Assembly: GCF_000425125.1 (NCBI RefSeq)
Contig: NZ_KE384307.1
Location: forward strand, 346,508 to 410,507
Reading direction: 5' to 3'
DNA length: 64,000 nucleotides
Source of the DNA: Paenibacillus taiwanensis DSM 18679
Lineage (GTDB): Bacteria; Bacillota; Bacilli; Paenibacillales; Paenibacillaceae
The notes under the pieces: model-generated
Databases searched by the model: none
Told to the model about the DNA's origin: nothing
The model's input: only the letters and a program-made list of their open reading frames with translations
Shown: in pieces, positions 27,122 to 37,020 of the stretch
Numbering within the stretch: position 1 is the first letter of the stretch
How the letters are laid out: each line of letters begins with the position of its first letter
Position numbers and translations under genes: made by a program

Positions 27122-27733
27122 ATGATTTCAATTGATCCAGCAGAGCAAACGGATCATGATAATTACAAATTGCTAATCGGAAGTGTCGTTCCGCGGCCGA
27201 TCGCTTTTGTAACGACGTTGTCGCAGGAAGGAACGCTAAATGCAGCTCCATTCAGTTACTTTTCGATTGTGGCAAGCCATCCGCCGCTGCTGTCTCTATC
27301 GGTGCAGCGTAAAGCGGGTAAAGTCAAGGATACGACGAGGAATACGATTGATCGTGGTGAACTGGTCATACACATTACAGATGAAACGATTATAGAGCAG
27401 GTCAACCTTACAGCATCGAATCTTCCTCCGGACAAAAGTGAAATAGATCTGACACATTTGACCCCAGTGGCAAGTGATTTGATCGCTGTACCCGGTATTA
27501 AAGAACCTAAGATTCGGATGGAATGCAGGTTGGAACAGGCGATTGCACTTGGAGGGACAAACGAGCAGCCTGCTTGTGATTTATTGATTGTGCGTGTAGT
27601 TCGCTTTCATATTGCGGAGGACGTATACCAAAATGGCCGCATTTTAGCAGAACAGCTACATCCAATTAGTCGTATGGCAGGGCATGATTATACGAAGCTT
27701 GGAGAGAAGTTTACTTTGGCAAGGCCAGAGTGA
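27122..27733 (+). CDS. Flavin reductase-like (FMN-binding split-barrel) protein
   Basis: Protein of the DIM6/NTAB (Flavin_Reduct) family, 203 residues, with SVVPRPIAFVTTLSQEGTLN (~21-40) and NAAPFSYFSIVASHPPLLSL just after, the FMN-binding signature region. Such proteins bind FMN and either supply reduced flavin or reduce substrates themselves. ATG 27122 has GGAGG 5 bases upstream; ATG 27110 is in frame without a good site. It follows the hydrolase by 27 bases. In this context it probably helps reduce quinones or deal with ring products; that is an inference. Confidence 0.88.
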   Translation: MISIDPAEQTDHDNYKLLIGSVVPRPIAFVTTLSQEGTLNAAPFSYFSIVASHPPLLSLSVQRKAGKVKDTTRNTIDRGELVIHITDETIIEQVNLTASNLPPDKSEIDLTHLTPVASDLIAVPGIKEPKIRMECRLEQAIALGGTNEQPACDLLIVRVVRFHIAEDVYQNGRILAEQLHPISRMAGHDYTKLGEKFTLARPE

Positions 27734-27776
27734 GCGAGGGCGTCGCAGGGATGAGCCGTTTAAATACGAGTCAGTG

Positions 27777-27820
27777 AAAAAGCACCCGTTTTCACCTTTC
27801 AGGTGAAGCGGATGCTTTTT
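27777..27820. terminator. Bidirectional terminator between the quinone operon and the SMR gene
   Basis: AAAAAGCACCCG and CGGATGCTTTTT enclose an inner stem TTCACCT/AGGTGAA. T runs are present on both strands, between convergent genes. Confidence 0.85.
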
Positions 27821-27845
27821 CTGCTGAACGAAGTCAGAAATGCAG

Positions 27846-28163
27846 TTATTTTGCGAAATTAAGCAGTACAACACCACCGATGACAAGCAGGATACCTATA
27901 CCTTGTAAGGTACTAAGTTGGTCTTTAAATAAGACGTATCCTATAATCGCCGTGAGTGCCGTGCCAATACCGGCCCAGATCGCATATGCCGTCCCAAGAG
28001 GGAGTGTCTTTAATGTTAATCCGAGCATGTAAAATGCTGTTCCATAACCTGCAACAACGCCAAGCGAAGGCCAAAGCTTGCTGAATCCATTTGAGTATTT
28101 GAGCATCGTGCTTCCAAAAACTTCGGTTACAATGGCTACTGCCAAAAAAATATACCCTTGCAT
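27846..28163 (-). CDS. Small multidrug resistance (SMR) family transporter
   Basis: Four-helix proton-coupled efflux protein, 105 residues. The essential membrane glutamate is in IVTEVFGSTMLK (~residue 14). The family motif GTAYAIWAGIGTALTAIIG is at ~57-75, and the C-terminal helix is LQGIGILLVIGGVVLLN. It is an EmrE/Ebr-like member rather than SugE by overall look, but the subgroup is not certain. AAAGGAG lies 10 bases before the ATG. It follows pbuX by 90 bases on the same strand, with a weak hairpin between, so it may be read through or be separate. Confidence 0.93.
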   Translation of the reverse strand: MQGYIFLAVAIVTEVFGSTMLKYSNGFSKLWPSLGVVAGYGTAFYMLGLTLKTLPLGTAYAIWAGIGTALTAIIGYVLFKDQLSTLQGIGILLVIGGVVLLNFAK

Positions 28164-28253
28164 CGTAAAACTCCTTTATTTCTGTACAGGTCCGCCATGA
28201 ACGGTTCACATGTAGACGAGAAGCCTGATGAATCGTTAGCTGGTCCTTTGTTG

Positions 28254-29585
28254 TCAGGCCGCCTTGGAGGCTGTATCGGAGCCCTTTTCACCTAAGCCGT
28301 TAAAGATTAGATTTAGCACAATTGCTGTAAAGGTACCTGCTACGATGCCGTTTCCAGTAAGAATTTGCAAAGTGGTAGGAAGTTGGGCAAACAAGCCAGG
28401 CACTGTTGTTACACCGAGGCCCATACCTACGGAGCAAGCGATAATAAACAAGTTTTCGTGACGATTTAAGTCTACCTCTGCGCCTAGCATTCGCATGCCT
28501 GAGGAGACAACCATGCCAAACATGGCGACCATCGCGCCTCCGAGCACGCTGTGTGGAATGAGAGTGGCAAAGGCAGCAATTTTGGGCACAAACCCAAGCA
28601 GAATAAGCAGACCGCCAGCTACTACAATAACGTCTCGTGTCTTTACGCGGCTCATTTGCAGCAGCCCAACATTTTGCGAGTAGGTAGTATACGGAAATGA
28701 ATTAAAGACCCCTCCAAGCATAATAGCAAGACCCTCGGCACGATACCCACGCGACAAATCTTTGGAGGTTACGTCCTTTTCTAATATTTTACCGAGCGCC
28801 ATAAAGACACCGGTTGATTCTGCCACACTTACGATTGAAACGATGATCATAGTCAAGATGGGAGTAATCGCAAATGAAGGCGATCCAAAATAAAACGGCT
28901 TAACCATATGGAACGTCTCAGCTGCTGAAACCTTACTAAAATCGACCAGCCCGAAGAAAGAGGCTGCAACGGTTCCCATAAACAACCCGATCAGAATCGA
29001 TACGGAACGAAGAAAGCCCGAAGAAAGCTTGTTCATTAAAATGATAAAGATTAACACGCCAAAACCAATGCCTAGATTTTGCAAGCTGCCGAAGTCTGAG
29101 GCACCGCTTCCCCCTCCCAGGTCTGTGAATGCGACCGGAATCAAGGTGACACCAATAATGGTTACAACTGAACCTGTCACTACGGGTGGGAATAAGCGAA
29201 TGAGCTTGCCGAACACGCCGCTGCACAACACGATAAAGAGGCCGGAGGCCAAGATTGCACCATATATATACGACACCCCATAATCGGGGTCGTTACCAAT
29301 TGCAATCATGGGGGTTACGGCTTGAAAGGCACACCCTAACACAACAGGGAAGCCGATGCCAAACCATTTATTTTTCCAAACTTGGAGCAACGTTGCCACA
29401 CCGCACATTAACAGATCAATCGCAACTAAGTAAGTCAGCTGCTCTTGGGTGAATTGTAAAGCTCCGCCCACAATAAGGGGAACAATAACTGCACCTGCAT
29501 ACATGGCTAGAACGTGCTGTAGCCCTAGTGAAAAGGTTTGAAATGGGTGGCGATTGCGCTGAAAGACGCGATCTTCTAGTTGCAT
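28254..29585 (-). CDS. pbuX: Xanthine permease (NCS2/UraA family)
   Basis: Proton-coupled purine permease of the cytoplasmic membrane, 443 residues, with about 14 hydrophobic segments. Family landmarks are QHVLAMYAGAVIVPLIVGGA (~23-42), FGIGFPVVLGCAFQAVTPMI (~75-94) and the substrate-site region SVAESTGVFMALGKILEKDV (~253-272). NCS2 signature residues are also visible in GGVFNSFPYTTYSQNVGLL (~294-312). GGAGG lies 12 bases before the ATG. It is the second gene of the xpt-pbuX operon under the guanine riboswitch, so it serves xanthine salvage. Confidence 0.95.
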   Translation of the reverse strand: MQLEDRVFQRNRHPFQTFSLGLQHVLAMYAGAVIVPLIVGGALQFTQEQLTYLVAIDLLMCGVATLLQVWKNKWFGIGFPVVLGCAFQAVTPMIAIGNDPDYGVSYIYGAILASGLFIVLCSGVFGKLIRLFPPVVTGSVVTIIGVTLIPVAFTDLGGGSGASDFGSLQNLGIGFGVLIFIILMNKLSSGFLRSVSILIGLFMGTVAASFFGLVDFSKVSAAETFHMVKPFYFGSPSFAITPILTMIIVSIVSVAESTGVFMALGKILEKDVTSKDLSRGYRAEGLAIMLGGVFNSFPYTTYSQNVGLLQMSRVKTRDVIVVAGGLLILLGFVPKIAAFATLIPHSVLGGAMVAMFGMVVSSGMRMLGAEVDLNRHENLFIIACSVGMGLGVTTVPGLFAQLPTTLQILTGNGIVAGTFTAIVLNLIFNGLGEKGSDTASKAA

Positions 29586-29645
29586 GACAACTTTTCCTCC
29601 TCAAGATGAAAGCGTATAGGGGATAATGTTAATCCTTATTAATTT

Positions 29646-30309
<664 letters not shown>

Positions 30310-30403
30310 GAAGAGCTTGTTCGTCAACGATGGATGAAAGGGTGCAGGCAAGCGACTATCGCAGCTGTCAGACTTTCATCCTTCCGCAGGTATGAACAGT
30401 TAA

Positions 30404-30471
30404 CTCCCGTAGTCCGATCATTTCGGTGATCTGGTAGAAACGAACAGGCCTATTCCTGCACATATACGAGA
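30404..30471 (-). promoter_or_regulatory. Guanine riboswitch aptamer
   Basis: Read on the minus strand: P1 TCTCGTA/TACGGGA; P2 with CAGG...CCTG; the conserved junction GTTTCTACC; P3 with ACCGAAAT loop; then GGACTACG. The core residues match the B. subtilis xpt aptamer. The specificity base is C (in GACTA), so the ligand is guanine/hypoxanthine rather than adenine. Between aptamer and terminator lies a further GGATGAAAG/CTTTCATCC hairpin. It controls xpt-pbuX by premature termination. Confidence 0.95.
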
Positions 30472-30692
30472 TAGATAAGTTTTATTGTTCGGAAAAATAG
30501 ACATATCCCAGTATACTTGATATTAAGGCAGGAAGAAAGTGGTCAATTAAGGTAAATGAAGAGAAAGTGACGGACGAAAGGAAGCGGCTGTGGTACAATC
30601 AGGATAAGTTTGGCAGTCGGTGGATAATGAGATGATCTGTGGGTTGGATAAATCGATATATCTGTTCATCGGTACGAAAGGAGACGGTTGTC

Positions 30693-31334
30693 ATGCAATT
30701 ACATGATGGATACAAGCTAGTTGTTATTGGTGATTCTATTACGGATTGTGATCGAGCGCGTCCTGTTGGAGAGGGGAGCGCTCATAAGCTTGGTAACGGT
30801 TATGTTGCCTTATTGCAAGCACTGCTTCAGAATGAACATCCAGCTACCGCCATTCGACTCGTCAACATGGGGATAAGCGGTAATACGATTAGAGATCTGA
30901 AGCGCCGTTGGGAGGACGATGTGATTCGGCAGCAACCTGACGGTGTGATCATTTGTATTGGTATTAATGATGTATGGCGCCAATTTGACGTGCCTTGGAT
31001 GCCAGAGCATGCTGTCTATGCGGACGAGTATGAGGCTACGCTGCACCAACTGGTGCACGATACGTTAGCGTGGCAAATAGATGTCATGCTGCTGACGCCG
31101 TTTTACGTAGAACCGAATGAGCAAGATCCAATGCGGGCAGAGATGGACCGATATGGAGCAATCGTAAAGCAGATTGGCGCGAAGAACAACATAAAAGTTA
31201 TCGATATACAGGCGGTTGTAAACGAACTGTTAGAGCATCTGTATCCTTCCATCATCGCAGCTGATCGTGTACATCCAGGTACAACTGGACATTTAGCCAT
31301 AGCAAAGGCAATTTTAAAGCAGCTTATCGTATGA
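30693..31334 (+). CDS. SGNH/GDSL-family hydrolase
   Basis: A 213-residue esterase-like protein with the four SGNH blocks: IGDSITD (Ser ~15), NMGISGNTIRDL (Gly ~63), ICIGINDVWR (Asn ~93) and DRVHPGTTGH (Asp/His ~191-194). No signal peptide is visible, so it acts in the cytoplasm or is only loosely secreted. ATG 30693 has AAAGGAG 9 bases upstream; the ATG/GTG starts further out lack a site. It resembles cytoplasmic carbohydrate or acyl esterases of Bacillales. The substrate is unknown. Confidence 0.9.
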   Translation: MQLHDGYKLVVIGDSITDCDRARPVGEGSAHKLGNGYVALLQALLQNEHPATAIRLVNMGISGNTIRDLKRRWEDDVIRQQPDGVIICIGINDVWRQFDVPWMPEHAVYADEYEATLHQLVHDTLAWQIDVMLLTPFYVEPNEQDPMRAEMDRYGAIVKQIGAKNNIKVIDIQAVVNELLEHLYPSIIAADRVHPGTTGHLAIAKAILKQLIV

Positions 31335-31340
31335 GCAATT

Positions 31341-31378
31341 AGAGCTTTTATTCACACGTTGAATAGAGGCTCTTTTTT
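31341..31378 (+). terminator. Terminator of the SGNH hydrolase gene
   Basis: AGAGC...GCTCT with inner ATTC/GAAT pairing, then TTTTT. Confidence 0.75.
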
Positions 31379-31455
31379 GTACAAAGTCGTGTAATTTGGT
31401 AAAATAAACAAGTGTTATGAGGTTCAGGTATGAGAAGGAGTGATCATGTAAGGCT

Positions 31456-32931
31456 ATGATTTGGACAACGGATGGTCTGCTCTTTCTGCTTGGTTTGATG
31501 CTGCTTGTTGGAGTTGTCGGTTCTAAGATGACAAATAAGCTTAACGTGCCTTCACTTGTGCTGTTTATCGTACTGGGGATGGCCTTGAACCCACTTATTT
31601 ATTACGACAATGCAAGCTGGACCCAATTGTTTGGTATTTTGGCGTTAATCGTCATTTTGTTTGAGGGCGGGATGCATACGAACTGGAGCAGAATGCGGCC
31701 TATCTTGTCTCCTGCCTTGTCATTATCTACAATTGGAGTCGCTGTAACAGCAGGTTTGGTGGGGGTGTGCGCCAAGTTTATTTTGCAGCTGGATTGGTTA
31801 GAAGGACTGCTCATCGGTGCTATCGTTGGATCGACGGATGCGGCCGCTGTATTTTCTGTCCTGGGCGGTAAGCCGATTAGGCGTTCATTAAAGGCTACTT
31901 TAGAAGCGGAGTCTGGTACAAATGATCCGATGGCGGTCTTCCTTACAATTACGATCATTACCCTTATTGAGCAACAAGAAGCGACTTCATGGGTAAGAAT
32001 GATCGTGCTTTTTGTTTGGCAAATGGGAGCGGGTTTGCTGCTAGGTCTTCTTTTTGGTTATTTATCTGTTCAATTATTAAATCGTATCCGTCTTGATAAT
32101 GCCGGCTTATATCCTGTATTAGCGATAGGACTAGGCATCTTCTCCTACAGTGGGGCGGCTTTAATGGAATGCAGCGGCTTTCTTACCGTCTATGTGATGG
32201 CCATTATTTTAGGAAATGCGGATCTAACTTATCGATTTTCCATTATACGGTTTAATGAAGGATTTTCTTGGATGATGCAAATCATGATGTTTATTTTACT
32301 TGGTTTGCTTGTGTTTCCGCAGCAGCTGCTTGGGATTGCATGGCAAGGCCTGGCCTTGTCGCTTATTCTTATGTTTATTGCACGACCGATTGGCGTATGG
32401 CTAAGCTTGTTATTTTCCAAGTTTAATTATAAAGAAAAGACACTCATTGCATGGGCAGGGCTTAAGGGTGCAGTTCCGATCATTTTAGCAACCTATCCGT
32501 TAACGGCACATTTAGAAAATGGAAAGTTGTTTTTTAACGTGATTTTCTTTGTTGTTCTGACCTCTGCACTGCTCCAAGGTGCAACGATTTCGCCACTGGC
32601 TGAAAAGCTCGGGCTTGCCAGAGGAAGACAGACAGACCATGTACATACAATAGAACTGTTGCCTGGCGCGGACACTCATATGGATATGATTTGTCTTAAA
32701 GTTTGGGCTGGCTCTATTGTGGAGCATTCGACGCTGGCTGAGCTGACACTTCCATTAAATACTTCCGTTACAGCTGTCATGAGGGATGCACAGGTGATTG
32801 CACCGAATGGAGCAACGAAGTTCCATGCGGGGGATATGGCCTATGTACTTATCGCCAAACATAACCATGAACAGATCAAGGCGCTGTTCCAGCGGCAGAT
32901 GAGATACGATGAAGACGAAGAGGATAAATAA
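31456..32931 (+). CDS. CPA1-type K+/H+ or Na+/H+ antiporter with RCK C-terminal domain
   Basis: A 491-residue antiporter of the CvrA/NhaP2/KhtU type. About 12 membrane helices lie in residues 5-395, with LFEGGMHTNWSRM (~69-81), GSTDAAAVFSVLGG (~125-138) and the ion-site motif ESGTNDPMAVFLT (~151-163). A cytosolic TrkA-C (RCK_C) domain follows (~400-485), which in relatives binds nucleotides such as c-di-AMP. The start is odd: AAGGAG is 15 bases upstream, while at 5 bases it faces a two-codon ATG-TAA (31446-31451). No adjacent khtT-like gene is seen. Confidence 0.9.
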   Translation: MIWTTDGLLFLLGLMLLVGVVGSKMTNKLNVPSLVLFIVLGMALNPLIYYDNASWTQLFGILALIVILFEGGMHTNWSRMRPILSPALSLSTIGVAVTAGLVGVCAKFILQLDWLEGLLIGAIVGSTDAAAVFSVLGGKPIRRSLKATLEAESGTNDPMAVFLTITIITLIEQQEATSWVRMIVLFVWQMGAGLLLGLLFGYLSVQLLNRIRLDNAGLYPVLAIGLGIFSYSGAALMECSGFLTVYVMAIILGNADLTYRFSIIRFNEGFSWMMQIMMFILLGLLVFPQQLLGIAWQGLALSLILMFIARPIGVWLSLLFSKFNYKEKTLIAWAGLKGAVPIILATYPLTAHLENGKLFFNVIFFVVLTSALLQGATISPLAEKLGLARGRQTDHVHTIELLPGADTHMDMICLKVWAGSIVEHSTLAELTLPLNTSVTAVMRDAQVIAPNGATKFHAGDMAYVLIAKHNHEQIKALFQRQMRYDEDEEDK

Positions 32932-33010
32932 TTATAAATGAACATTTAAGCATATATTAATATTTATTTAATTATGCCATTAAATCTATAGTTTATCTAC
33001 TGTTTACTTA

Positions 33011-33226
33011 TGCACTTCTAGTGCACAATATAGGCAGGTGCATGTATGCGTTTTCAATGCAAGGCGTTATAACACCGTTATTCCTGTTCAGTTTAACGGG
33101 GCATGCTCCATCTCCAGGGGATGAAACACAGCAGGCACATCCGTATCCCCCCAAGATCGATTGATGTTAAATATTGTGTTTTATCCTCTGGCTGAGCGCA
33201 TATGCACACTGCATTTGCGCTTTTTT
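33011..33226 (+). ncRNA. Candidate structured RNA in a long intergenic region
   Basis: The 424-base gap 32932-33355 has no credible gene but contains a TGCACT-TCT-AGTGCA hairpin (33011-33025), GC-rich blocks around 33095-33150 (GGGGCATGC, CCAGGGGATG, TATCCCCCC) and a perfect terminator at 33195-33226. A transcript ending in this terminator would be an orphan small RNA or a leader. I do not recognise any known RNA class in it. Confidence 0.3.
33195..33226 (+). terminator. Strong intrinsic terminator in the intergenic region
   Basis: AGCGCA-T-ATGCA-CAC-TGCAT-T-TGCGCT followed by TTTTT. It is 264 bases after the antiporter stop and 130 before the next gene. Confidence 0.88.
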
Positions 33227-33355
33227 ATGTTACGAATTCAACATTTTACAAGTTTTTTTGAATTTTTATGTGAAAATTGCAAAAAAGTCTTTTGAAATGC
33301 ATTCAAACAGCCGATATTATTATAGAGGTTATCCATTAAGAAGGAGTGGGCGAAG

Positions 33356-33646
33356 TTGGTGTTAACCTATGAAGCAATCAAAAAAACATGTAAACACGTT
33401 GGATACCATCCAGGCCGATATTTACATATCGTGGACGTGACCTGCAAGACTATAGATTTTGATTACAGTGAGAAAGAGCGAGTAGATCAACTTGTGATTG
33501 GCTCTGACGAACCTATGACTGAACCACAATTGCGGACAACGTCGAGAGAGAAGCTTATTGAAGAACATCCTGACTTTCAGTTTTATCGTGAAGTGGAAAT
33601 TATCGGATTGGATGTTGTTGAAGCTTTTGACCGCGAGCTGGTTTAA
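33356..33646 (+). CDS. Hypothetical small acidic protein
   Basis: Not recognised. The 96-residue soluble protein has many Asp/Glu and His residues (ACKHVGYHPGRYLHIVDV-like start, then EKERVDQLVIGSDEP). The start is TTG 33356 with AAGGAG 9 bases upstream. It sits alone ahead of the chemoreceptor, 231 bases apart; the gap contains no recognised element. Confidence 0.65.
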   Translation: MVLTYEAIKKTCKHVGYHPGRYLHIVDVTCKTIDFDYSEKERVDQLVIGSDEPMTEPQLRTTSREKLIEEHPDFQFYREVEIIGLDVVEAFDRELV

Positions 33647-33877
33647 TCCCCTTTACATGTCTTACATACCATCAGCACATTTACTTTACTGCCTTTAGCA
33701 TCCACGAATATAAACAGCATAGATTATGGTTTAAAGTGACAAGCAGATGGGATATCGTTAACGCGTCACCTTTGTCCGACAAGGGATCGTTTAATCTTCT
33801 TGTATACAGAGGTGGCCTGCAATACATAGTGCAAGTCATGCATAAGATCATACAGAGACAAGGGAGTTGGACGAGTT

Positions 33878-36013
33878 ATGAACGGTGTTCCGCGTATTAA
33901 GCGAACCGTCGAGAAAACGCTTTCCAGTATGAAGAGCTTGCTAGACCTGAAAGCGCTCAAAATGCTTAAAAACCCACTTCAATCCGTGGGTGGAAAGCTG
34001 TTTGTCATTTTCGTCGTTAGCATTATTGCATTTGTATTTATTGTGGGGATGCTGTCATACGTGGTGTCCAAAAATGCTATTGAGCGTAAAGTATCCGAGA
34101 CGAGCTATCAAACGATGATACAGGGCGCAGAAAAGCTGGATATGCAGCTGAGTCAGTACATGAAGATGAGTATGCAAATTATGTTTGATCCTAACTTGAC
34201 TAAATATGTAAAAAGTTTGAATGATCTTCAAGCCAATACATATGACATGGTGCAAACGTTAGATAGCATTCAAAAGACACTCCAAGGGTACACACTAGGC
34301 AATGAACTAATGGAGAACATTTATCTCGTTCCCTTAACGGAGAAGAAGCAGACGTTGGCTGCTCAAGGCTACAATATAGATACACAAATGTTTTATGAAC
34401 AAAAGTGGTTTGATGAGGTAAAAAATAGCAATGGCCAACCGGTGTGGTTAGGTACGATGCCTAATGGTATTAACAAATCGACGACGCCTACTATTGGACT
34501 GGCGCGTCAGATGAAAGATGTGTCCACAGGTACAGCTGAATACGTCATCATCATGGAGCTAAAACTGGCAACTATCGCCAACCCGATCAAGGACATTGAG
34601 ATTGGTGAGGGCTCTTCTGTCCAAGTGATTAACACAAAAGGCGAATACATGTACGCAGCGGATAAAGCTAAGCTGACAACTGCTGCTGCCAAATGGCTCG
34701 TCCCGGAACGCGAGAAAGAGTCAGGCAGTCGATCTGGCAGTGCGCTAGTTTCCACGGATAGTGGAGAGCGTGCGCTGACTGTATTCCATGAGATGCAGTC
34801 TACGAAGTGGGTTCTGGTCGGAGCAGTTCCTGTAAAAGAACTGGTGAAGGATGCTTCAATTATTTTGTTAGTGACCTTTATTAGTATGGCAGTTGCAGCC
34901 ATTATTGCAATTGTAATTGGCCTATTAGTAATGAGGATGATTTCGAAGCCGCTTATGACTATTCAACGGCTCATGAATGAAGGCGCGCAAGGGAACTTGG
35001 CTGTGCGGGCTGAAGTGAAGACACAAGACGAGATTGGGAAGTTGTCTGCTGCCTTTAACGTCATGATGGAGCAAATAACAGGACTGGTGAAACAGACGGA
35101 GGAAAGCGCTCGTTCCGTACTGGAGACAGCAGCATCATTGTCGGATGCATCACGCAGCACAGCGATATCAGCCAGGGAGATAGCGGTTGCTACCGAAGAA
35201 ATTGCCAAAGGAGCGACCAGTCTTGCGGTTGAGGCGGAACGTGGTCATGATTTAACACACAATATGGCGGAACAGATGACTAGTGTGGTTGAGGCCAACA
35301 CACGGATGGATCAATCTGCACAAGATGTCGAGCAGTCCAGCTCTTCGGGCGCATCAAATATGAATGCGCTGATGGAGCGTACAAAGTCAACAGAAGACAT
35401 GATGCGCTCTTTAGCTGGAAAAGTGAATCAGTTAAGTGACAGCACCAAGTCGATTCGTCAAATATTGGACGTGCTAAACAATATGACAAAACAAACTAAC
35501 ATTTTGTCGTTAAATGCCACTATTGAAGCGGCGCGTGCAGGCGCGGCGGGAAAAGGCTTTATGGTAGTTGCTGACGAAATTCGTAATCTGGCGGATCAGT
35601 CTCATCGGTCAATTGACGTTGTTGGACAGATTACGGAGAAAATTCAACAAGAAATTATCGAGACAGTTGAAGCTTTGTCTTCTGCATTCCCGATCTTCCA
35701 AATGCAGACGGACTCTGTTCGTGAGACCGACGTTATATTTAATCAAGTACAGCAGCAGATGGGCGGTATGATTGGCAATTTGCAGCATGTGACAGGCTCG
35801 ATCGAGCGTTTGAGTCAAGCTCAAGCAACACTCGTTGAAGCGATGAGTAATGTGAGTGCGGTCGCGGAGGAAGCCTCGGCAACTTCTGAGGAAGTGGCGT
35901 CGTTGAGCGGCGAGCAACTTAACATTTCTACTCGATTAGTAGAGTTGTCGCAACAGTTGGAAGAAGTGTCTACACAACTAAAAGATTCTTTGTCTCATTT
36001 TAAATATGAATAA
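33878..36013 (+). CDS. Methyl-accepting chemotaxis protein with large extracellular sensor
   Basis: A 711-residue chemoreceptor. TM1 is at ~40-62 and TM2 at ~325-352, with an extracellular sensor of about 260 residues that looks like a double Cache domain. HAMP follows (~353-405), then the signalling domain with the tip [18 protein letters not shown] (~536-553) and [18 protein letters not shown]. It differs from the receptor at 19504 in sensor size and sequence. The spacing of AAGGGAG to ATG 33878 is long (12 bases). A terminator follows at 36032. Confidence 0.94.
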   Translation: MNGVPRIKRTVEKTLSSMKSLLDLKALKMLKNPLQSVGGKLFVIFVVSIIAFVFIVGMLSYVVSKNAIERKVSETSYQTMIQGAEKLDMQLSQYMKMSMQIMFDPNLTKYVKSLNDLQANTYDMVQTLDSIQKTLQGYTLGNELMENIYLVPLTEKKQTLAAQGYNIDTQMFYEQKWFDEVKNSNGQPVWLGTMPNGINKSTTPTIGLARQMKDVSTGTAEYVIIMELKLATIANPIKDIEIGEGSSVQVINTKGEYMYAADKAKLTTAAAKWLVPEREKESGSRSGSALVSTDSGERALTVFHEMQSTKWVLVGAVPVKELVKDASIILLVTFISMAVAAIIAIVIGLLVMRMISKPLMTIQRLMNEGAQGNLAVRAEVKTQDEIGKLSAAFNVMMEQITGLVKQTEESARSVLETAASLSDASRSTAISAREIAVATEEIAKGATSLAVEAERGHDLTHNMAEQMTSVVEANTRMDQSAQDVEQSSSSGASNMNALMERTKSTEDMMRSLAGKVNQLSDSTKSIRQILDVLNNMTKQTNILSLNATIEAARAGAAGKGFMVVADEIRNLADQSHRSIDVVGQITEKIQQEIIETVEALSSAFPIFQMQTDSVRETDVIFNQVQQQMGGMIGNLQHVTGSIERLSQAQATLVEAMSNVSAVAEEASATSEEVASLSGEQLNISTRLVELSQQLEEVSTQLKDSLSHFKYE

Positions 36014-36031
36014 TTAGTATACAGAAGTGCG

Positions 36032-36071
36032 ATAGCTCACTGATCCTTTACAGGATGGGTGGGCTATTTTT
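36032..36071 (+). terminator. Terminator of the chemoreceptor gene
   Basis: ATAGCTCAC and GTGGGCTAT enclose ATCC/GGAT, then TTTT. Confidence 0.85.
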
Positions 36072-36144
36072 GTTGGGCAACATACACGGTGACAATAATG
36101 AAAGGGTAATGAAAGAAAAATCAGACTCTTTTCAGCATCAATTG

Positions 36145-36172
36145 GCTTATGCTGTTGTTAACCAACATAAGC
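36145..36172. repeat. Inverted repeat upstream of the BceAB-like genes
   Basis: GCTTATG, 14 bases, CATAAGC: a perfect 7-bp inverted repeat just ahead of the ribosome binding site of the ABC gene. No T run follows. It may be an operator; it does not look like the BceR-type site. Confidence 0.35.
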
Positions 36173-36192
36173 AATAGAGGAGATGAACTTAG

Positions 36193-36963
36193 GTGGAGAT
36201 GCTCAAAGTCAACAAGCTCGTTAAGACTTACGAGGGCAAAGTTGCCACTCCAGTATTAAAAGGAATTAATTTGGCTGTACGGCAAGGTGAATTTGTAGGT
36301 GTAATGGGTCCTTCAGGAAGTGGTAAGACAACACTGCTTAATATGGTGGCAACGATAGATTCGCCATCTTCTGGCGAAGTAATCATTAATGGTATGAACC
36401 CGCACACGTTAAAGAAGGATAAACTGGCGTCTTTCCGTCGCCGTGAACTCGGGTTTGTATTTCAATCTTTTAATTTGTTGAACACGTTAACGGTTGAAGA
36501 AAACATTGTACTTCCACTTACGTTGGAAGGGGTTAGCGTTCGCAAAATGAGAAGTGACGCTCGATTGCTCGCGGATCGGCTAGGTATCACGCCTATTTTG
36601 GACAAGCGTTCGTATGAAATATCTGGCGGTCAAATGCAGCGCACAGCTATTGCCCGGGCAATTATTCATCGCCCGAAGTTATTGTTGGCGGATGAGCCGA
36701 CAGGCAACCTGGACTCGAAATCTTCCAAAGATGTAATGGAAACGTTGGAGAACATTAATAAGTCGGATGGCACAACGATGATGATGGTGACTCATGATGC
36801 ATTTGCAGCGAGTTATTGTGACCGTGTCATTTTTATAAAAGATGGTGAGCTGTATCATGAAATTTTTAATACGGGTAATCGCCAAGTATTTTTCCAACAA
36901 ATTATGGATGCCCTGTCTATGATGAGCGCTGACCACAGCGAATTCTCAACTGTTCGAGTGTAA
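36193..36963 (+). CDS. BceA-like ABC transporter ATP-binding protein
   Basis: A 256-residue ATPase of the MacB/LolD-like group. Walker A GPSGSGKTT (~36-44), Q-loop FQSFNLL (~91), signature SGGQMQRTAIARA (~139-151), Walker B LLLADEPTGNLD (~161-172) and the H-switch VTHD (~197). It partners the FtsX-type permease downstream. In Bce systems the pair senses and detoxifies cell-wall-active peptide antibiotics. The start is GTG 36193 with GAGGAG about 10 bases upstream; ATG 36199 is an alternative. No BceRS-type kinase/regulator pair is adjacent. Confidence 0.92.
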   Translation: MEMLKVNKLVKTYEGKVATPVLKGINLAVRQGEFVGVMGPSGSGKTTLLNMVATIDSPSSGEVIINGMNPHTLKKDKLASFRRRELGFVFQSFNLLNTLTVEENIVLPLTLEGVSVRKMRSDARLLADRLGITPILDKRSYEISGGQMQRTAIARAIIHRPKLLLADEPTGNLDSKSSKDVMETLENINKSDGTTMMMVTHDAFAASYCDRVIFIKDGELYHEIFNTGNRQVFFQQIMDALSMMSADHSEFSTVRV

Positions 36964-37020
36964 AGTGGGGGCGGACATCATAAACAAAGCAGATGTGTGC
37001 ATAATGAGGAGGTACCGCAA

